From Coriobacteriia bacterium (GTDB lineage: Bacteria > Actinomycetota > Coriobacteriia > Coriobacteriales > UBA8131): a stretch of 64,000 bases of DNA. This document shows, one piece after another, positions 42,368-50,464 of this stretch (within the stretch, counting starts at the first letter, position 1; every line of letters starts with the position of its first letter). Both the position numbers and the translations under genes were made by a program. Under the pieces are notes generated by a model that worked only from the letters and a program-made list of their open reading frames with translations, was not told the DNA's origin and made no database searches. Location: positions 87,257-151,256 of the forward strand of contig WQXH01000001.1 in NCBI GenBank assembly GCA_009784945.1, written 5' to 3'.

Positions 42368-43885
42368 ATGACCACGTTTGAGTCAAATCCAGTTAAGCAA
42401 AGACTACTTGCTATTCTTAGTTACGATTGGAGGCGACTCCCTTATCGAGTCGCATCGTCATTTGAACACGACATGGCACGTATCTGCTGGACTGACAGCA
42501 AAAACTTATATTACGGAACAGGGAACCCAGATGCACCAATTGCCACCGAGCCTCTTGACTGCCTACAAGGGCTCATGACAAAGATGCCTAGGGCGATTTA
42601 TCGAGGAGACTTGACCTTTTATCCAATAAAGAAAAAGACAGAGCACGGCGCTGTGAAGCTACAACCGCAGCTGCTGGACAACGCTTACTTGGAATTTTTC
42701 TACGATATTCTAGCAGGGACTCTTGGAGTCTATGCGGGGATGAGAAAGCCAGAGCTTTGGAGACGTATAGGGAGGTTAACGGGAAGAATAGAAAGCATCG
42801 AAGATTTTTATGGTGTTTCAGGAGGTAAGCAACTTGCTGGAATATATCAGATATTCATGGACATGCTCACGCTTAGCCCAGAACTTGCACCAATGGAGGT
42901 CTGCTCAGCTGTTGCTATTGGCAACACGCTTTATGGCGGCCTTCTCAGAGAAGAGTTAACGGACAAAATGATTCCAAAGCACATCATACCAAGCACCACA
43001 TTTAACCTCAAGAAAGCTGAAGCGTTCTTTGACCTGGTTTGCCCAGACGAAGACAGCCGCCACAACCTCATACTAGCGACAGTATATCCATACTACAAAA
43101 GAGGTAACGAGAAATTCTTTGTCCTCAAAGGCGCTGGTGGCTCCGGCAAATCAAGCTACATTGAGCACTTTGAATGTTTACTTGGTGACAAGTATTCCGT
43201 CACGGACTTTTCTGGTTTGTCCTCTCAAGGTCATGAAAGGTATCAGGCAAACGCACGGCTGCAAAACAAATTGGTGCTACATGCTCCTGAAAGTAAAATG
43301 TCTGGCGCCGACAAATTCATGTCTGAGTTAAAGAAACTGGCTACAGGAGATAAGTTCATAGGCAGAACCATTGGTGTCAATGCACATGATTTCATCCCTG
43401 ATGGTGTTCTTTATGTTGACACCAACGAAAAGGTAGCACTGGACAATAGCGATGCAATACTGAGGAGAAAAGTTGGAATTACCTTCTCAGAGAGAGGTTT
43501 TGCCAAGTTTGAGTTCGCTCCTTACTACAAGTGGTTACGATCTGTGACTGGTGCAGCGAGTCTATTTTTATATGCCTACAACTATTACCTTGAAGACTGT
43601 GGCGGTATATTTGAATTTAATCAAATCGACCTAAACGACAAAGAAGACTTTCCACCTGTACTTGAAGACGCAACGTATCGTCTCATGGCAAAGTATGATT
43701 TGAGGCACGGCGCATACATACATGGAACAGAAGTAAGAGAGGTCGCAAGGTTTGAGAAGACACGCTGGTTTAATTACTACGGCCTTAGCTCAAAGCCGAT
43801 GCGTTTTGAAGGAGGCATTTCAAGGGTTATTGCTGTCACTGACCATGATGTGTTTAGGACGAGAATGAAAGAAGAGGGACTATGA
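42368..43885 (+). CDS. phage SF3-type replicative helicase (P4/D5-like)
   Basis: 505 residues from ATG 42368, which has AAAGG seven bases before it; earlier starts (42305, 42329) overlap the previous gene. Seen: KFFVLKGAGGSGKSSYIEHFECLLGDKY (Walker A, about 255), LVLHAPESKM at the Walker B position, VLYVDTNEKV (sensor) and ILRRKVGITF. This is the helicase half of phage P4-type primase-helicases; it has no primase domain of its own. The prim-pol domain is the next gene, overlapping by ATGA, so the two probably act together to start phage replication. Confidence 0.85.
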   Translation: MTTFESNPVKQRLLAILSYDWRRLPYRVASSFEHDMARICWTDSKNLYYGTGNPDAPIATEPLDCLQGLMTKMPRAIYRGDLTFYPIKKKTEHGAVKLQPQLLDNAYLEFFYDILAGTLGVYAGMRKPELWRRIGRLTGRIESIEDFYGVSGGKQLAGIYQIFMDMLTLSPELAPMEVCSAVAIGNTLYGGLLREELTDKMIPKHIIPSTTFNLKKAEAFFDLVCPDEDSRHNLILATVYPYYKRGNEKFFVLKGAGGSGKSSYIEHFECLLGDKYSVTDFSGLSSQGHERYQANARLQNKLVLHAPESKMSGADKFMSELKKLATGDKFIGRTIGVNAHDFIPDGVLYVDTNEKVALDNSDAILRRKVGITFSERGFAKFEFAPYYKWLRSVTGAASLFLYAYNYYLEDCGGIFEFNQIDLNDKEDFPPVLEDATYRLMAKYDLRHGAYIHGTEVREVARFEKTRWFNYYGLSSKPMRFEGGISRVIAVTDHDVFRTRMKEEGL

Positions 43886-44559
43886 TAGAGCAAATGAAAG
43901 GGTTCAGAACGCACAATAAAGTGCCTTGCGAGGAGTGGAGGAGTGGGGCTAACAGAAGCCCTGTCGAACTACTGTTTCACGGCGGTGCTGCTCAGGTCGG
44001 AATAGTTCCGGCAGAGCACGGCTGCGTTGTTCTTGATGTTGACGTTAAGGGAGAAGTAGATGGCACAAAGAGTATCTCAAAACTTCCTGAACTACCGAAC
44101 ACCTTACGGTATAAAACAGCGAGTGGAGGCTGGCATGTTTGGTACAAGGTGCCAAGCGACATAGTTATCCCACAAAGAAAGCTGACTGCTGGCGTTGATG
44201 TTCGCTATGCGGACGGCTATGTGTGCGTTGGCGCAGACTATGAAGTCCTCAGTAAGCATTACATTGCAACTGCCCCTGGCTTTCTTGTCAGCATGTTGAC
44301 TTTAGTGAAGCCAAAAAAGGCGTATCCATCAAAACGCACAGCAAGCTCAAGCATGTGCTATAACCTCTCCCCTCTCCCGAAAGGGAACAGAAACAACATG
44401 CTTTACTCTTGGGGCTATGGCCTGCTGAATGGAGTTGAAAAAGGGGAATTGTCAATACAGGACTTGTCAGAGTTAGTGCATCTAAGGGGCAGAATATCTG
44501 GACTTCCTTATCAGGAATGTCAGACTGTTCTTAGTTCGCTTTTGGCAAGCAGGAAATAG
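43882..44559 (+). CDS. prim-pol domain protein (bifunctional primase/polymerase)
   Basis: 225 residues. Seen: GCVVLDVDVKGEVDGTKSI (the catalytic acidic pair), PNTLRYKTASGGWHVWYKVP with the SGGxH motif, and GVDVRYADGYVCVG. These mark a prim-pol domain, which makes primers and can extend DNA. In many phages this domain is fused upstream of the helicase; here it is a separate gene downstream. Coupled by ATGA. Confidence 0.85.
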   Translation: MIEQMKGFRTHNKVPCEEWRSGANRSPVELLFHGGAAQVGIVPAEHGCVVLDVDVKGEVDGTKSISKLPELPNTLRYKTASGGWHVWYKVPSDIVIPQRKLTAGVDVRYADGYVCVGADYEVLSKHYIATAPGFLVSMLTLVKPKKAYPSKRTASSSMCYNLSPLPKGNRNNMLYSWGYGLLNGVEKGELSIQDLSELVHLRGRISGLPYQECQTVLSSLLASRK

Positions 44560-44561
44560 TA

Positions 44562-44768
44562 ATGAAAGAAAGGAGGACTATGACCGAAAGAGTCCCACCA
44601 TTGGAAGAGAGAGCTTACTGTGTAAAAGCCCTCAAGGAAAAACAAGGAGAAGACGGAAGTTGGAACGTTGGCCCATACCAAACAGGTCTCTACAACGGGC
44701 TTGAGCTGGCTGATGCAATTCTGGACGACCGTGACCCTGAGTTTAAAGAGCTTGAAAAGGAGGATTAA
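44562..44768 (+). CDS. small hypothetical phage protein
   Basis: 68 residues: GEDGSWNVGPYQTGLYNGLELADAILDDRDPEF. No domain recognised. ATG 44562 has AGGAAA upstream; ATG 44580 follows AGGAGG by only three bases, so the start is not certain. The stop overlaps the exonuclease start (TAATG). Confidence 0.6.
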   Translation: MKERRTMTERVPPLEERAYCVKALKEKQGEDGSWNVGPYQTGLYNGLELADAILDDRDPEFKELEKED

Positions 44769-45334
44769 TGAGGGACTACATCGGCTCTGCTGATGCTTAC
44801 AACATCTACATTGGAAGCTATGACTCGCTAATCAAATCAAAGCTAGCTGACAGTGGCTATATGAGTGATGAAATGATTCGCGGTATTAGACTCGAAAGAG
44901 ACATCATAGAGCAGTTTTGTCTCGCAGAAGAGCATGAAGAGGTAGAGCTGCAAGTAAGCATCAAAAGAGATTATTGCAGAGCAACGCTTGATGGCCTGAT
45001 TCGCAGCGCAAGCCTTGTTATAGAAGCCAAGACATCCAAGTATGATTGTCCTTTAAATCTCATGAAGGATTACCCAAGGTACTATTACCAGGTACAATGG
45101 CAACTGTGGCTGCTTGGGTTAGAAGAGAAAGTCGAGCCGTTCGGTGTTCTGCTTTGGTGCAAGTGCCCTCAAATCGACAGTGGCAAAAGCCCTTATGACG
45201 AAGAGGGGCACCTTGACATTACCGTAATTAAAATTGCTCCAGATGCAAGTGTCCATGAAGTGTTTGAAAAAAACTCTAGGGAGTTTTGGGTTAAGTGGAG
45301 GGAGGCAAAAGTTGGTACCAAAAGAGGCAATTAA
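44768..45334 (+). CDS. YqaJ/lambda-exonuclease-type PD-(D/E)XK nuclease
   Basis: 188 residues. Seen: RGIRLERDIIEQF (the conserved Glu), ATLDGLIRS (Asp), VIEAKTSKY (ExK) and YYYQVQWQLWL, the layout of phage 5'-3' recombination exonucleases. It would resect DNA ends for annealing by the Sak4-like protein two genes on. AAAGGAGG ribosome site. Its 3' end is overlapped by the homing-endonuclease-like gene. Confidence 0.87.
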   Translation: MRDYIGSADAYNIYIGSYDSLIKSKLADSGYMSDEMIRGIRLERDIIEQFCLAEEHEEVELQVSIKRDYCRATLDGLIRSASLVIEAKTSKYDCPLNLMKDYPRYYYQVQWQLWLLGLEEKVEPFGVLLWCKCPQIDSGKSPYDEEGHLDITVIKIAPDASVHEVFEKNSREFWVKWREAKVGTKRGN

Positions 45335-45899
45335 TCGAAACGGTGAGCGCTACGGCTCGCTGACTGTCATTAAGGCGGTCGGTGGTGGTCGCTCCTTGTT
45401 TAAGTGTGATTGTGGAAACGAAAAAGTCATATCGACAAGCGCTGTTGTACTAGGGCGAACACACTCTTGTAGCTGCAAGCAGTACAAAGACAGAGGCACT
45501 CACAAAAGGTACCATCACAAGCACTATTCAAGGTGGATTTACTGGCGCAAGGACGGTCTGTTGTGTTCTGAGTGGCAAGAAGACATTGAAGTATTCATTA
45601 AGTGGATGGACGACAACGAGCCGGACACATGGCACAGGACTGAGCGTATTGACAAAGAAAAGCCCTATGGGCCTGATAATTTGCTCTTTCGAGCAAAGAA
45701 AGTCGATGTTGAAAAAGAGAAGTTAAAAGAAGCCAAGGTAGGAATTGTGTTAATTAGCGACAGTGAGCATCTGTCGTTTGAATCAATGGTAGAAGCTGCA
45801 AGGTTTTTGGGCATATCAAAGCAGCGAGTAGAACAACTCACAAAAAAGACTGCTCAGCGATCTGGTGGCTACTATGTTAGGAGGGCAAGTGAAGCTTAG
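45312..45899 (+). CDS. HNH/AP2-type homing-endonuclease-like phage protein
   Basis: 195 residues from TTG 45312, preceded by GGAGG at 45301-45305; the track start at 45234 lies deep in the exonuclease. Seen: NRNGERYGSLTVI...FKCDCGNEKVISTSAVVLGRTHSCSC (AP2-like DNA-binding part with Cys pairs), SRWIYWRKDGLLCSEW, and RTERIDKEKPYGPDNLLF, the RIDxxxGYxPxN signature of phage HNH-type nucleases, with Tyr-Gly here. A C-terminal helix-turn-helix SFESMVEAARFLGISKQRVEQL resembles NUMOD. Such genes are often selfish insertions. Confidence 0.72.
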   Translation: MVPKEAINRNGERYGSLTVIKAVGGGRSLFKCDCGNEKVISTSAVVLGRTHSCSCKQYKDRGTHKRYHHKHYSRWIYWRKDGLLCSEWQEDIEVFIKWMDDNEPDTWHRTERIDKEKPYGPDNLLFRAKKVDVEKEKLKEAKVGIVLISDSEHLSFESMVEAARFLGISKQRVEQLTKKTAQRSGGYYVRRASEA

Positions 45900-45929
45900 T
45901 GAAACGAACAACATAGGAAGGAGTAAAAA

Positions 45930-46589
45930 ATGGCACTAAAAATAAAGGTTATGAAGGCAACTCAAAGGGTGAACGAGGTCGTTATGGGCTCGCCGCTATC
46001 TGGCAAGACAACCTACGTGAATAGCCAAGTTGACCTGCCTGAAACACTTTTCATCAGCACCGATGGAAATGCACATGATGGATGCCAGGTCGCAGAAGCA
46101 GACAACTGGGACGACTTGATGGATGCGATTAAGTATGGTGTGTCAGGAGGGTCTAAAGGTAGTTTAACAACAATAGTATTAGATCTTCTTGACGATGCAG
46201 TCGCGTTTGCCGAACAACGAGCCCAAAAGTCCCTTGGTATGACTGGCAAGGCTGACTCACGTGGTGCCTACGGCAAGTTCACGCTAACTGTTGGTGAGCT
46301 GGTAAAAGAACAGGTTTTAAGACCACTTTTGGGCAGCGATAAGCAGGTCTACATCGTCATGCATAGCACTGAGAATGCTGAGGGCGTTGCTGTTCCCTGC
46401 TTTGGCTCGTACAGCAGAGACGCAACTGACATTTTGAACTGGGTAAAGGGACGCTGTGGGAAGGTCGTTCGATGCGAAAATCCCATGAGCGGTGTTTATG
46501 ACGTTATTGTGGAGGCCGAGAGGATCAACAGGGCTGAGGAACCAGCTAAACCACCGATTAAAAGAGCAAGCAAAAAGCAAGCGGCGTAG
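45930..46589 (+). CDS. Sak4-like RecA-fold ATPase (single-strand annealing/recombination)
   Basis: 219 residues with Walker A GSPLSGKTTY (about 26), Walker B LTTIVLDLLDD and a C-terminal basic tail KRASKKQAA. The size and motifs fit phage AAA_24/Sak4-type ATPases, which act with an SSB in annealing. Placed between exonuclease and SSB-like protein, this supports a phage recombination role. AGGAG upstream. Confidence 0.78.
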   Translation: MALKIKVMKATQRVNEVVMGSPLSGKTTYVNSQVDLPETLFISTDGNAHDGCQVAEADNWDDLMDAIKYGVSGGSKGSLTTIVLDLLDDAVAFAEQRAQKSLGMTGKADSRGAYGKFTLTVGELVKEQVLRPLLGSDKQVYIVMHSTENAEGVAVPCFGSYSRDATDILNWVKGRCGKVVRCENPMSGVYDVIVEAERINRAEEPAKPPIKRASKKQAA

Positions 46590-46601
46590 GAAGGAAAAGA
46601 C

Positions 46602-47138
46602 ATGGCGCGATATGATGTTATTGAAGGATACATTGAAGATATTTACTTAGGCAAGACTTCTAATGAGACAGAATACCTTGGTATTAAGTTTCACAGTCAT
46701 GAAGAGACTGAATACCCAGGTTTTAGAGAGATCAAGTGGTTTTTTACACCAAAGGCAAGAGAAATGTCTCAAGACAAAGTTTTGCGCGTTCTCAAGATGG
46801 CTGGGCTTGAGCCAACTGGGAGCAAGCCAACAACGCCAAAGACAGCCCTCAAGCTGTTGGCAAGAGAAGAGCTTGTCTACCTGAAAATCCCTATTACCGT
46901 ACAGCCAAACGAGTACGAAGGCAAGGTAAGATCACAGTTTGACCTTGGCTGGGATAACGATGGCGAGCCTCTTGGTCTCGTGTCGTCTGGCTTTGACAAG
47001 TTTGGTGACTTGCTTGCTAAACGAAGAGAGCAGACAGAAAGTGACTCCAAGCCTAATGCCGACCAAAGCGCCAAACCGGAAGTCACTGTTTTCGATGATA
47101 GCACACTCGATGTTTACAATGACGAGATTCCTTTTTAA
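46602..47138 (+). CDS. phage single-stranded DNA-binding-like protein
   Basis: 178 residues. The body looks like a beta-rich OB-type domain (YDVIEGYIEDIYLGKTSNETEYLGIKF...), and the C-terminus is acidic ending DVYNDEIPF, the SSB tip that recruits partner enzymes. The family is DUF669-like phage proteins. Directly follows the Sak4-like gene. Confidence 0.72.
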   Translation: MARYDVIEGYIEDIYLGKTSNETEYLGIKFHSHEETEYPGFREIKWFFTPKAREMSQDKVLRVLKMAGLEPTGSKPTTPKTALKLLAREELVYLKIPITVQPNEYEGKVRSQFDLGWDNDGEPLGLVSSGFDKFGDLLAKRREQTESDSKPNADQSAKPEVTVFDDSTLDVYNDEIPF

Positions 47139-47150
47139 AAGGAGGTTGTC

Positions 47151-47582
47151 ATGCCGAGAACTCGCTCAAGAAAGTGGCAAGAATCTGTCACCTGGAAAGC
47201 CTTTGCCGACTACATAAAGATGCGTGATGCCATCAGAACTACTGGAACACTGGCAGAAGTTCATTGTATGTATTGTGGCAGGAGGCACTACAGGGCAGAA
47301 AGTCAAGCCGGACACATGATAAGCAGGACTTACGGAAATGCTCTTTACAACCCAAAAGTCGTATTCGCCAGTTGTTCTAACTGCAACTTATATCGTGAGG
47401 GTAATCATGTCTCTGGCTACCTTAACCTGGTCGAAATGGTGGGGCCTAAGCAGGCGAGTTCAATTGTCATAGATGCAATGAAGCCGAAGCCTTACACAAT
47501 GGAAGAACTTGAAGACATCGAGGAGGGCTGCCTTGCCGCCGTAGAGATAATGGAGTCTTATTATGAAGCTCATGCAAGATGA
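47151..47582 (+). CDS. NinG-like HNH recombination protein
   Basis: 143 residues. Seen: HCMYCGRRH, ESQAGHMISR, and FASCSNCNLYREGNHVSGYL, which match lambda NinG (Rap) with its zinc-binding cysteines and HNH core. NinG cuts branched DNA structures in lambda recombination. Strong AAAGGAGG site. Overlaps the following gene by 20 bases. Confidence 0.8.
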   Translation: MPRTRSRKWQESVTWKAFADYIKMRDAIRTTGTLAEVHCMYCGRRHYRAESQAGHMISRTYGNALYNPKVVFASCSNCNLYREGNHVSGYLNLVEMVGPKQASSIVIDAMKPKPYTMEELEDIEEGCLAAVEIMESYYEAHAR

Positions 47583-48147
47583 TATTGAAGCTCGCCTTGA
47601 CTATCTTGAAGAAGTAGCAGGACTTGGAGCTAAAGTTGACATGATTACTCAACTTGAAGACTTTGCAACCATCGAGTTGTTCAAGTATGAAGTTCAGCGA
47701 AAGGCCGTAGAGGCAGAAGGTGTCTCCACCGGCCTACTCCCAGCTGTTGCAGAAGCGACACGTGCTGAAATCAAGCGCATGGAAAACCTGTTTGACTCCT
47801 GCTTTTCGCAAGAGAGAATAAGGCCACAAGCGCTATTTGATGGGTGTTTGAACATAAGAGACAAGGTGGCAAGGCTTACCGACCTCACTGAAGGTCAATT
47901 GGTCTTGATTGTTGACGACCTGACTGTCGAGTTCGTTGTAAGAAAGTATGCCAAGGCGATGCTTGAAGGCGACATTGACGACATGCACAAAATTTTAGAC
48001 CAGTCACTTGGCAAACCACTAGAGCAAAGAGTTACAGAACACAGAGAGCTATCTGTGGTAGCAGGGCTCACGGAGGCTGAACTCCGTGCCCTGCTACCAG
48101 CAGGTGAGTCAAGCGTAGAAATGGAGATTGAAATTGAAGACGAGTAA
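47563..48147 (+). CDS. possible small terminase subunit
   Basis: 194 residues, largely helical and acidic, ending MLEGDIDDMHKILDQSLGKPLEQRV...VVAGLTEAELRALLP, a pattern seen in phage small terminases. Position two genes before the large terminase supports this, but no DNA-binding motif is clear at the N-terminus. Treat as tentative. Confidence 0.5.
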   Translation: MKLMQDDIEARLDYLEEVAGLGAKVDMITQLEDFATIELFKYEVQRKAVEAEGVSTGLLPAVAEATRAEIKRMENLFDSCFSQERIRPQALFDGCLNIRDKVARLTDLTEGQLVLIVDDLTVEFVVRKYAKAMLEGDIDDMHKILDQSLGKPLEQRVTEHRELSVVAGLTEAELRALLPAGESSVEMEIEIEDE

Positions 48148-48451
48148 AATCAAAAAGAGGCTTGCCGCTGCGAGTCGCCTTGTCCTGGACAACATAGAAA
48201 CAATAGAAGAACTAAAGGCACATCCTGTTGTTCTCCCTGCAATTGATGGTGTAAATATTGTCTACCCAAGAACGGTGATTTTTTGGGCAGATGGTTCAGC
48301 AACTGTTGTTAAGTGCACAGAAGGAGAAACGTGGGACACAGAAAAGGCCATTATGGCAGCTATGGCTAAGAGAGCATATGGTAACCGTGGCTACAACGAC
48401 ACTGTTCGCCGGGCTATCTCCATGGCCACTGGCAGAAAGGTAAGGAGATAA
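48134..48451 (+). CDS. conserved small phage protein preceding terminase
   Basis: 105 residues from TTG 48134, with GGAGA six bases upstream; the track's TTG 48128 is too close to that site. Seen: PRTVIFWADGSATVVKCTEGETWDTEKAIMAAMAKRAYGNRGYNDTVRRAI, a widespread phage family of unknown role usually near terminase genes. Overlaps the previous 3' end. Confidence 0.72.
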   Translation: MKTSKIKKRLAAASRLVLDNIETIEELKAHPVVLPAIDGVNIVYPRTVIFWADGSATVVKCTEGETWDTEKAIMAAMAKRAYGNRGYNDTVRRAISMATGRKVRR

Positions 48452-48726
48452 TGTCTCAAGTAATTACCAATAAAGAAGTGGCAGAGACTTTTCAGCAGTA
48501 TGCCAACCACGTACAAGATGCCATAAACGCTTTCAATCGAGCGGACACACTGCCAGTGTGCAATGTGAGAGCTGAGATTCGAGCAAGAAAAATAGCTGCT
48601 GAGATTTTACACCCTATCCAGCAGCTGTTTGCTACGGCTGCTCAAAACTTCGGGTATGAAGCAGCCCTTGAAATCGAACAGCCACAAGACATGGAGCCAA
48701 TTGACTATGGCCAAAGCTTCTATTAA
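48451..48726 (+). CDS. small hypothetical phage protein
   Basis: 91 residues, helical, without recognised motif. ATG overlaps the previous stop (TAATG) and its end overlaps the terminase start by 20 bases. Confidence 0.6.
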   Translation: MSQVITNKEVAETFQQYANHVQDAINAFNRADTLPVCNVRAEIRARKIAAEILHPIQQLFATAAQNFGYEAALEIEQPQDMEPIDYGQSFY

Positions 48727-50215
48727 CAAACTTGATGCAGCCGGTGAGCGTCTCGTTCGCATTGAGCTTGCTCGCAGGAATTTCTGGGAGTACTGCAAGT
48801 TGCGTATACCAGCAGTCTATAATGAGAAACGACCCTGGCTAAAAGATATGTGCACAACAATGCAACTGTTCTTTGAGCAAGACGAAAAACGTATCTTAGT
48901 TTTGAACCTGCCTCCACGTCACTACAAGTCTCTTACTGCTCAACTTTTTACCGAGTGGACTTTCGGACGAGACAGAAATGCACGGGTTATGACTGGCTCA
49001 TATAATGAAGTCTTGGCTACGAGGTTTTCAAAGAAGACTAGAAACGCAATCCAAACTCCAACAGGGCAAAGCAAGAAGATTCAGTACGGTGACATCTTTC
49101 CAGACACCAAGGTCTCAAAAAAGGATGCTGCTGCTGAGTCTTGGGCGCTTGTTGGAGCGAGGGATGCTCCCTCGTACCTGGCCACATCACCAGGCGGAAC
49201 AGCCGTAGGGATGGGTTGTACGCTAATGATTTTCGATGATATTATCCGTAGCCCAAAAGAAGCTTATTCAGATTCAGTGCTTGAGGACTTGTCAGCCTGG
49301 GTGTTTGACACCATGATGTCAAGGCTTGAAGGTGACTGGAAGATCATAGTTGTGATGCAACGTTGGAGCCTCAAGGACATAGCAGGGCAGTTTCTTGCTG
49401 AGTATGATTGTATGCATGTTGATTACCCAGCTTACTCAGTTGACAAGGACGGGAAAATGACCTTTCTTTGTCCTGAGCAACTTGACGAAGCATCATGGAG
49501 AGCAAAGACAAGGCTCATGTCACCACATGTTGAGCAAGCTATCTACCTTCAAAAGCCTGTTGACATAGCAGGTCGTCTCTACAACGAGTTTAACACCTAT
49601 CCTGTCAGAGATATAGTCCCTGGCAAAGAGGAGTGCGTCTATTCCGTCACAGACACAGCAGACAAGGGCAAGGATTACCTTTGCTCATACGTATACATAC
49701 TACGTGACGGGACAGCGTACATACTTGACCACGTTTTATCAGACGCTCAAATGGAGATTACAGAAGTTCAAGTAGCCGAAATGTTTGACAAGTGGGCAGT
49801 CAAAATCGCTTTCACCGAGTCAAACAATGGCGGTCGCCTGTTTGCAAGGAATGTGCGTCGCTTAATGAGGAGAAAAGACTGCGTGTTTCTAAGTGAAATG
49901 ACGACCACCAACAAGGAGGCAAGGATATTGCTAAGCGCTGGCTGGTGTCAGAATTATGTCTGGTTTCCTGAGCCATGGAAGCACTCCTGGTCACCACTGT
50001 ATGACCAAATAATGAGCTACAACGCAAAAGGCAAAAATGTCCATGACGACGCTGTTGACTGCATGAGTTTTGTGTTTGATAGGTGCACTCAACAAGTTGA
50101 AGTAACCCAAACTGACTATGATGGAGACTCTGCATTTGCGTTTTCGAGTTACAGAGAGGACAGTAATCCTTATGGGCAAAAGACGTATCAGACATACTGG
50201 AACTGGGCTGAATGA
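48707..50215 (+). CDS. terL: terminase large subunit
   Basis: 502 residues from ATG 48707; the track start at 48629 adds residues inside the preceding gene. Seen: LNLPPRHYKSLTA (Walker-A-like), LMIFDDIIRSPKEA (Walker B), a motor end with VVMQRWSLKDIAG, and a nuclease half with SVTDTADKGKDYL, TESNNGGRLFARNVRR and HDDAVDCMSF, whose Asp residues bind metal. It packages DNA into proheads with the portal. On the plus strand, while the portal lies on the minus strand 5.5 kb away. Confidence 0.92.
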   Translation: MAKASINKLDAAGERLVRIELARRNFWEYCKLRIPAVYNEKRPWLKDMCTTMQLFFEQDEKRILVLNLPPRHYKSLTAQLFTEWTFGRDRNARVMTGSYNEVLATRFSKKTRNAIQTPTGQSKKIQYGDIFPDTKVSKKDAAAESWALVGARDAPSYLATSPGGTAVGMGCTLMIFDDIIRSPKEAYSDSVLEDLSAWVFDTMMSRLEGDWKIIVVMQRWSLKDIAGQFLAEYDCMHVDYPAYSVDKDGKMTFLCPEQLDEASWRAKTRLMSPHVEQAIYLQKPVDIAGRLYNEFNTYPVRDIVPGKEECVYSVTDTADKGKDYLCSYVYILRDGTAYILDHVLSDAQMEITEVQVAEMFDKWAVKIAFTESNNGGRLFARNVRRLMRRKDCVFLSEMTTTNKEARILLSAGWCQNYVWFPEPWKHSWSPLYDQIMSYNAKGKNVHDDAVDCMSFVFDRCTQQVEVTQTDYDGDSAFAFSSYREDSNPYGQKTYQTYWNWAE

Positions 50216-50387
50216 GTTCGAAAGCTTTGTTGAATTGGTGTACTCAAAGTGGAGAGACGAAAACAAGGATAAAGAAGCTCTGCGAAATTACATCTTGAAA
50301 GGCTGGGGCACCCCAGATAGAATGGCAATTTGGAGATTGTTTGCCGAGTCTAATTGGTGGAGCGGCTCTGATAGCAGCAGTCAGTAG
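50172..50387 (+). CDS. small hypothetical phage protein after terminase
   Basis: 71 residues from ATG 50172, overlapping the terminase end in another frame. Seen: FESFVELVYSKWRDENKDKEALRNYILKGWGTPDRMAIWRLFAESNWW, helical. Last plus-strand gene before the terminator. A GAGGA about 12 bases upstream is weak support for the start. Confidence 0.5.
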   Translation: MGKRRIRHTGTGLNEFESFVELVYSKWRDENKDKEALRNYILKGWGTPDRMAIWRLFAESNWWSGSDSSSQ

Positions 50388-50394
50388 ACCGATT

Positions 50395-50431
50395 AAAAAA
50401 GTCTGCCTCAGTCAGTGAGGCGGACTTTTTT
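50395..50431. terminator. bidirectional terminator between converging phage modules
   Basis: AAAAAAGTCTGCCTCA pairs with TGAGGCGGACTTTTTT (one G-U) around a 5-base loop. A-run and T-run on either side let it work on both strands, ending the early/packaging run and the late run. Confidence 0.93.
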
Positions 50432-50464
50432 GTCTCAAACCACGAAAGACCACGCAAGCTGCTG

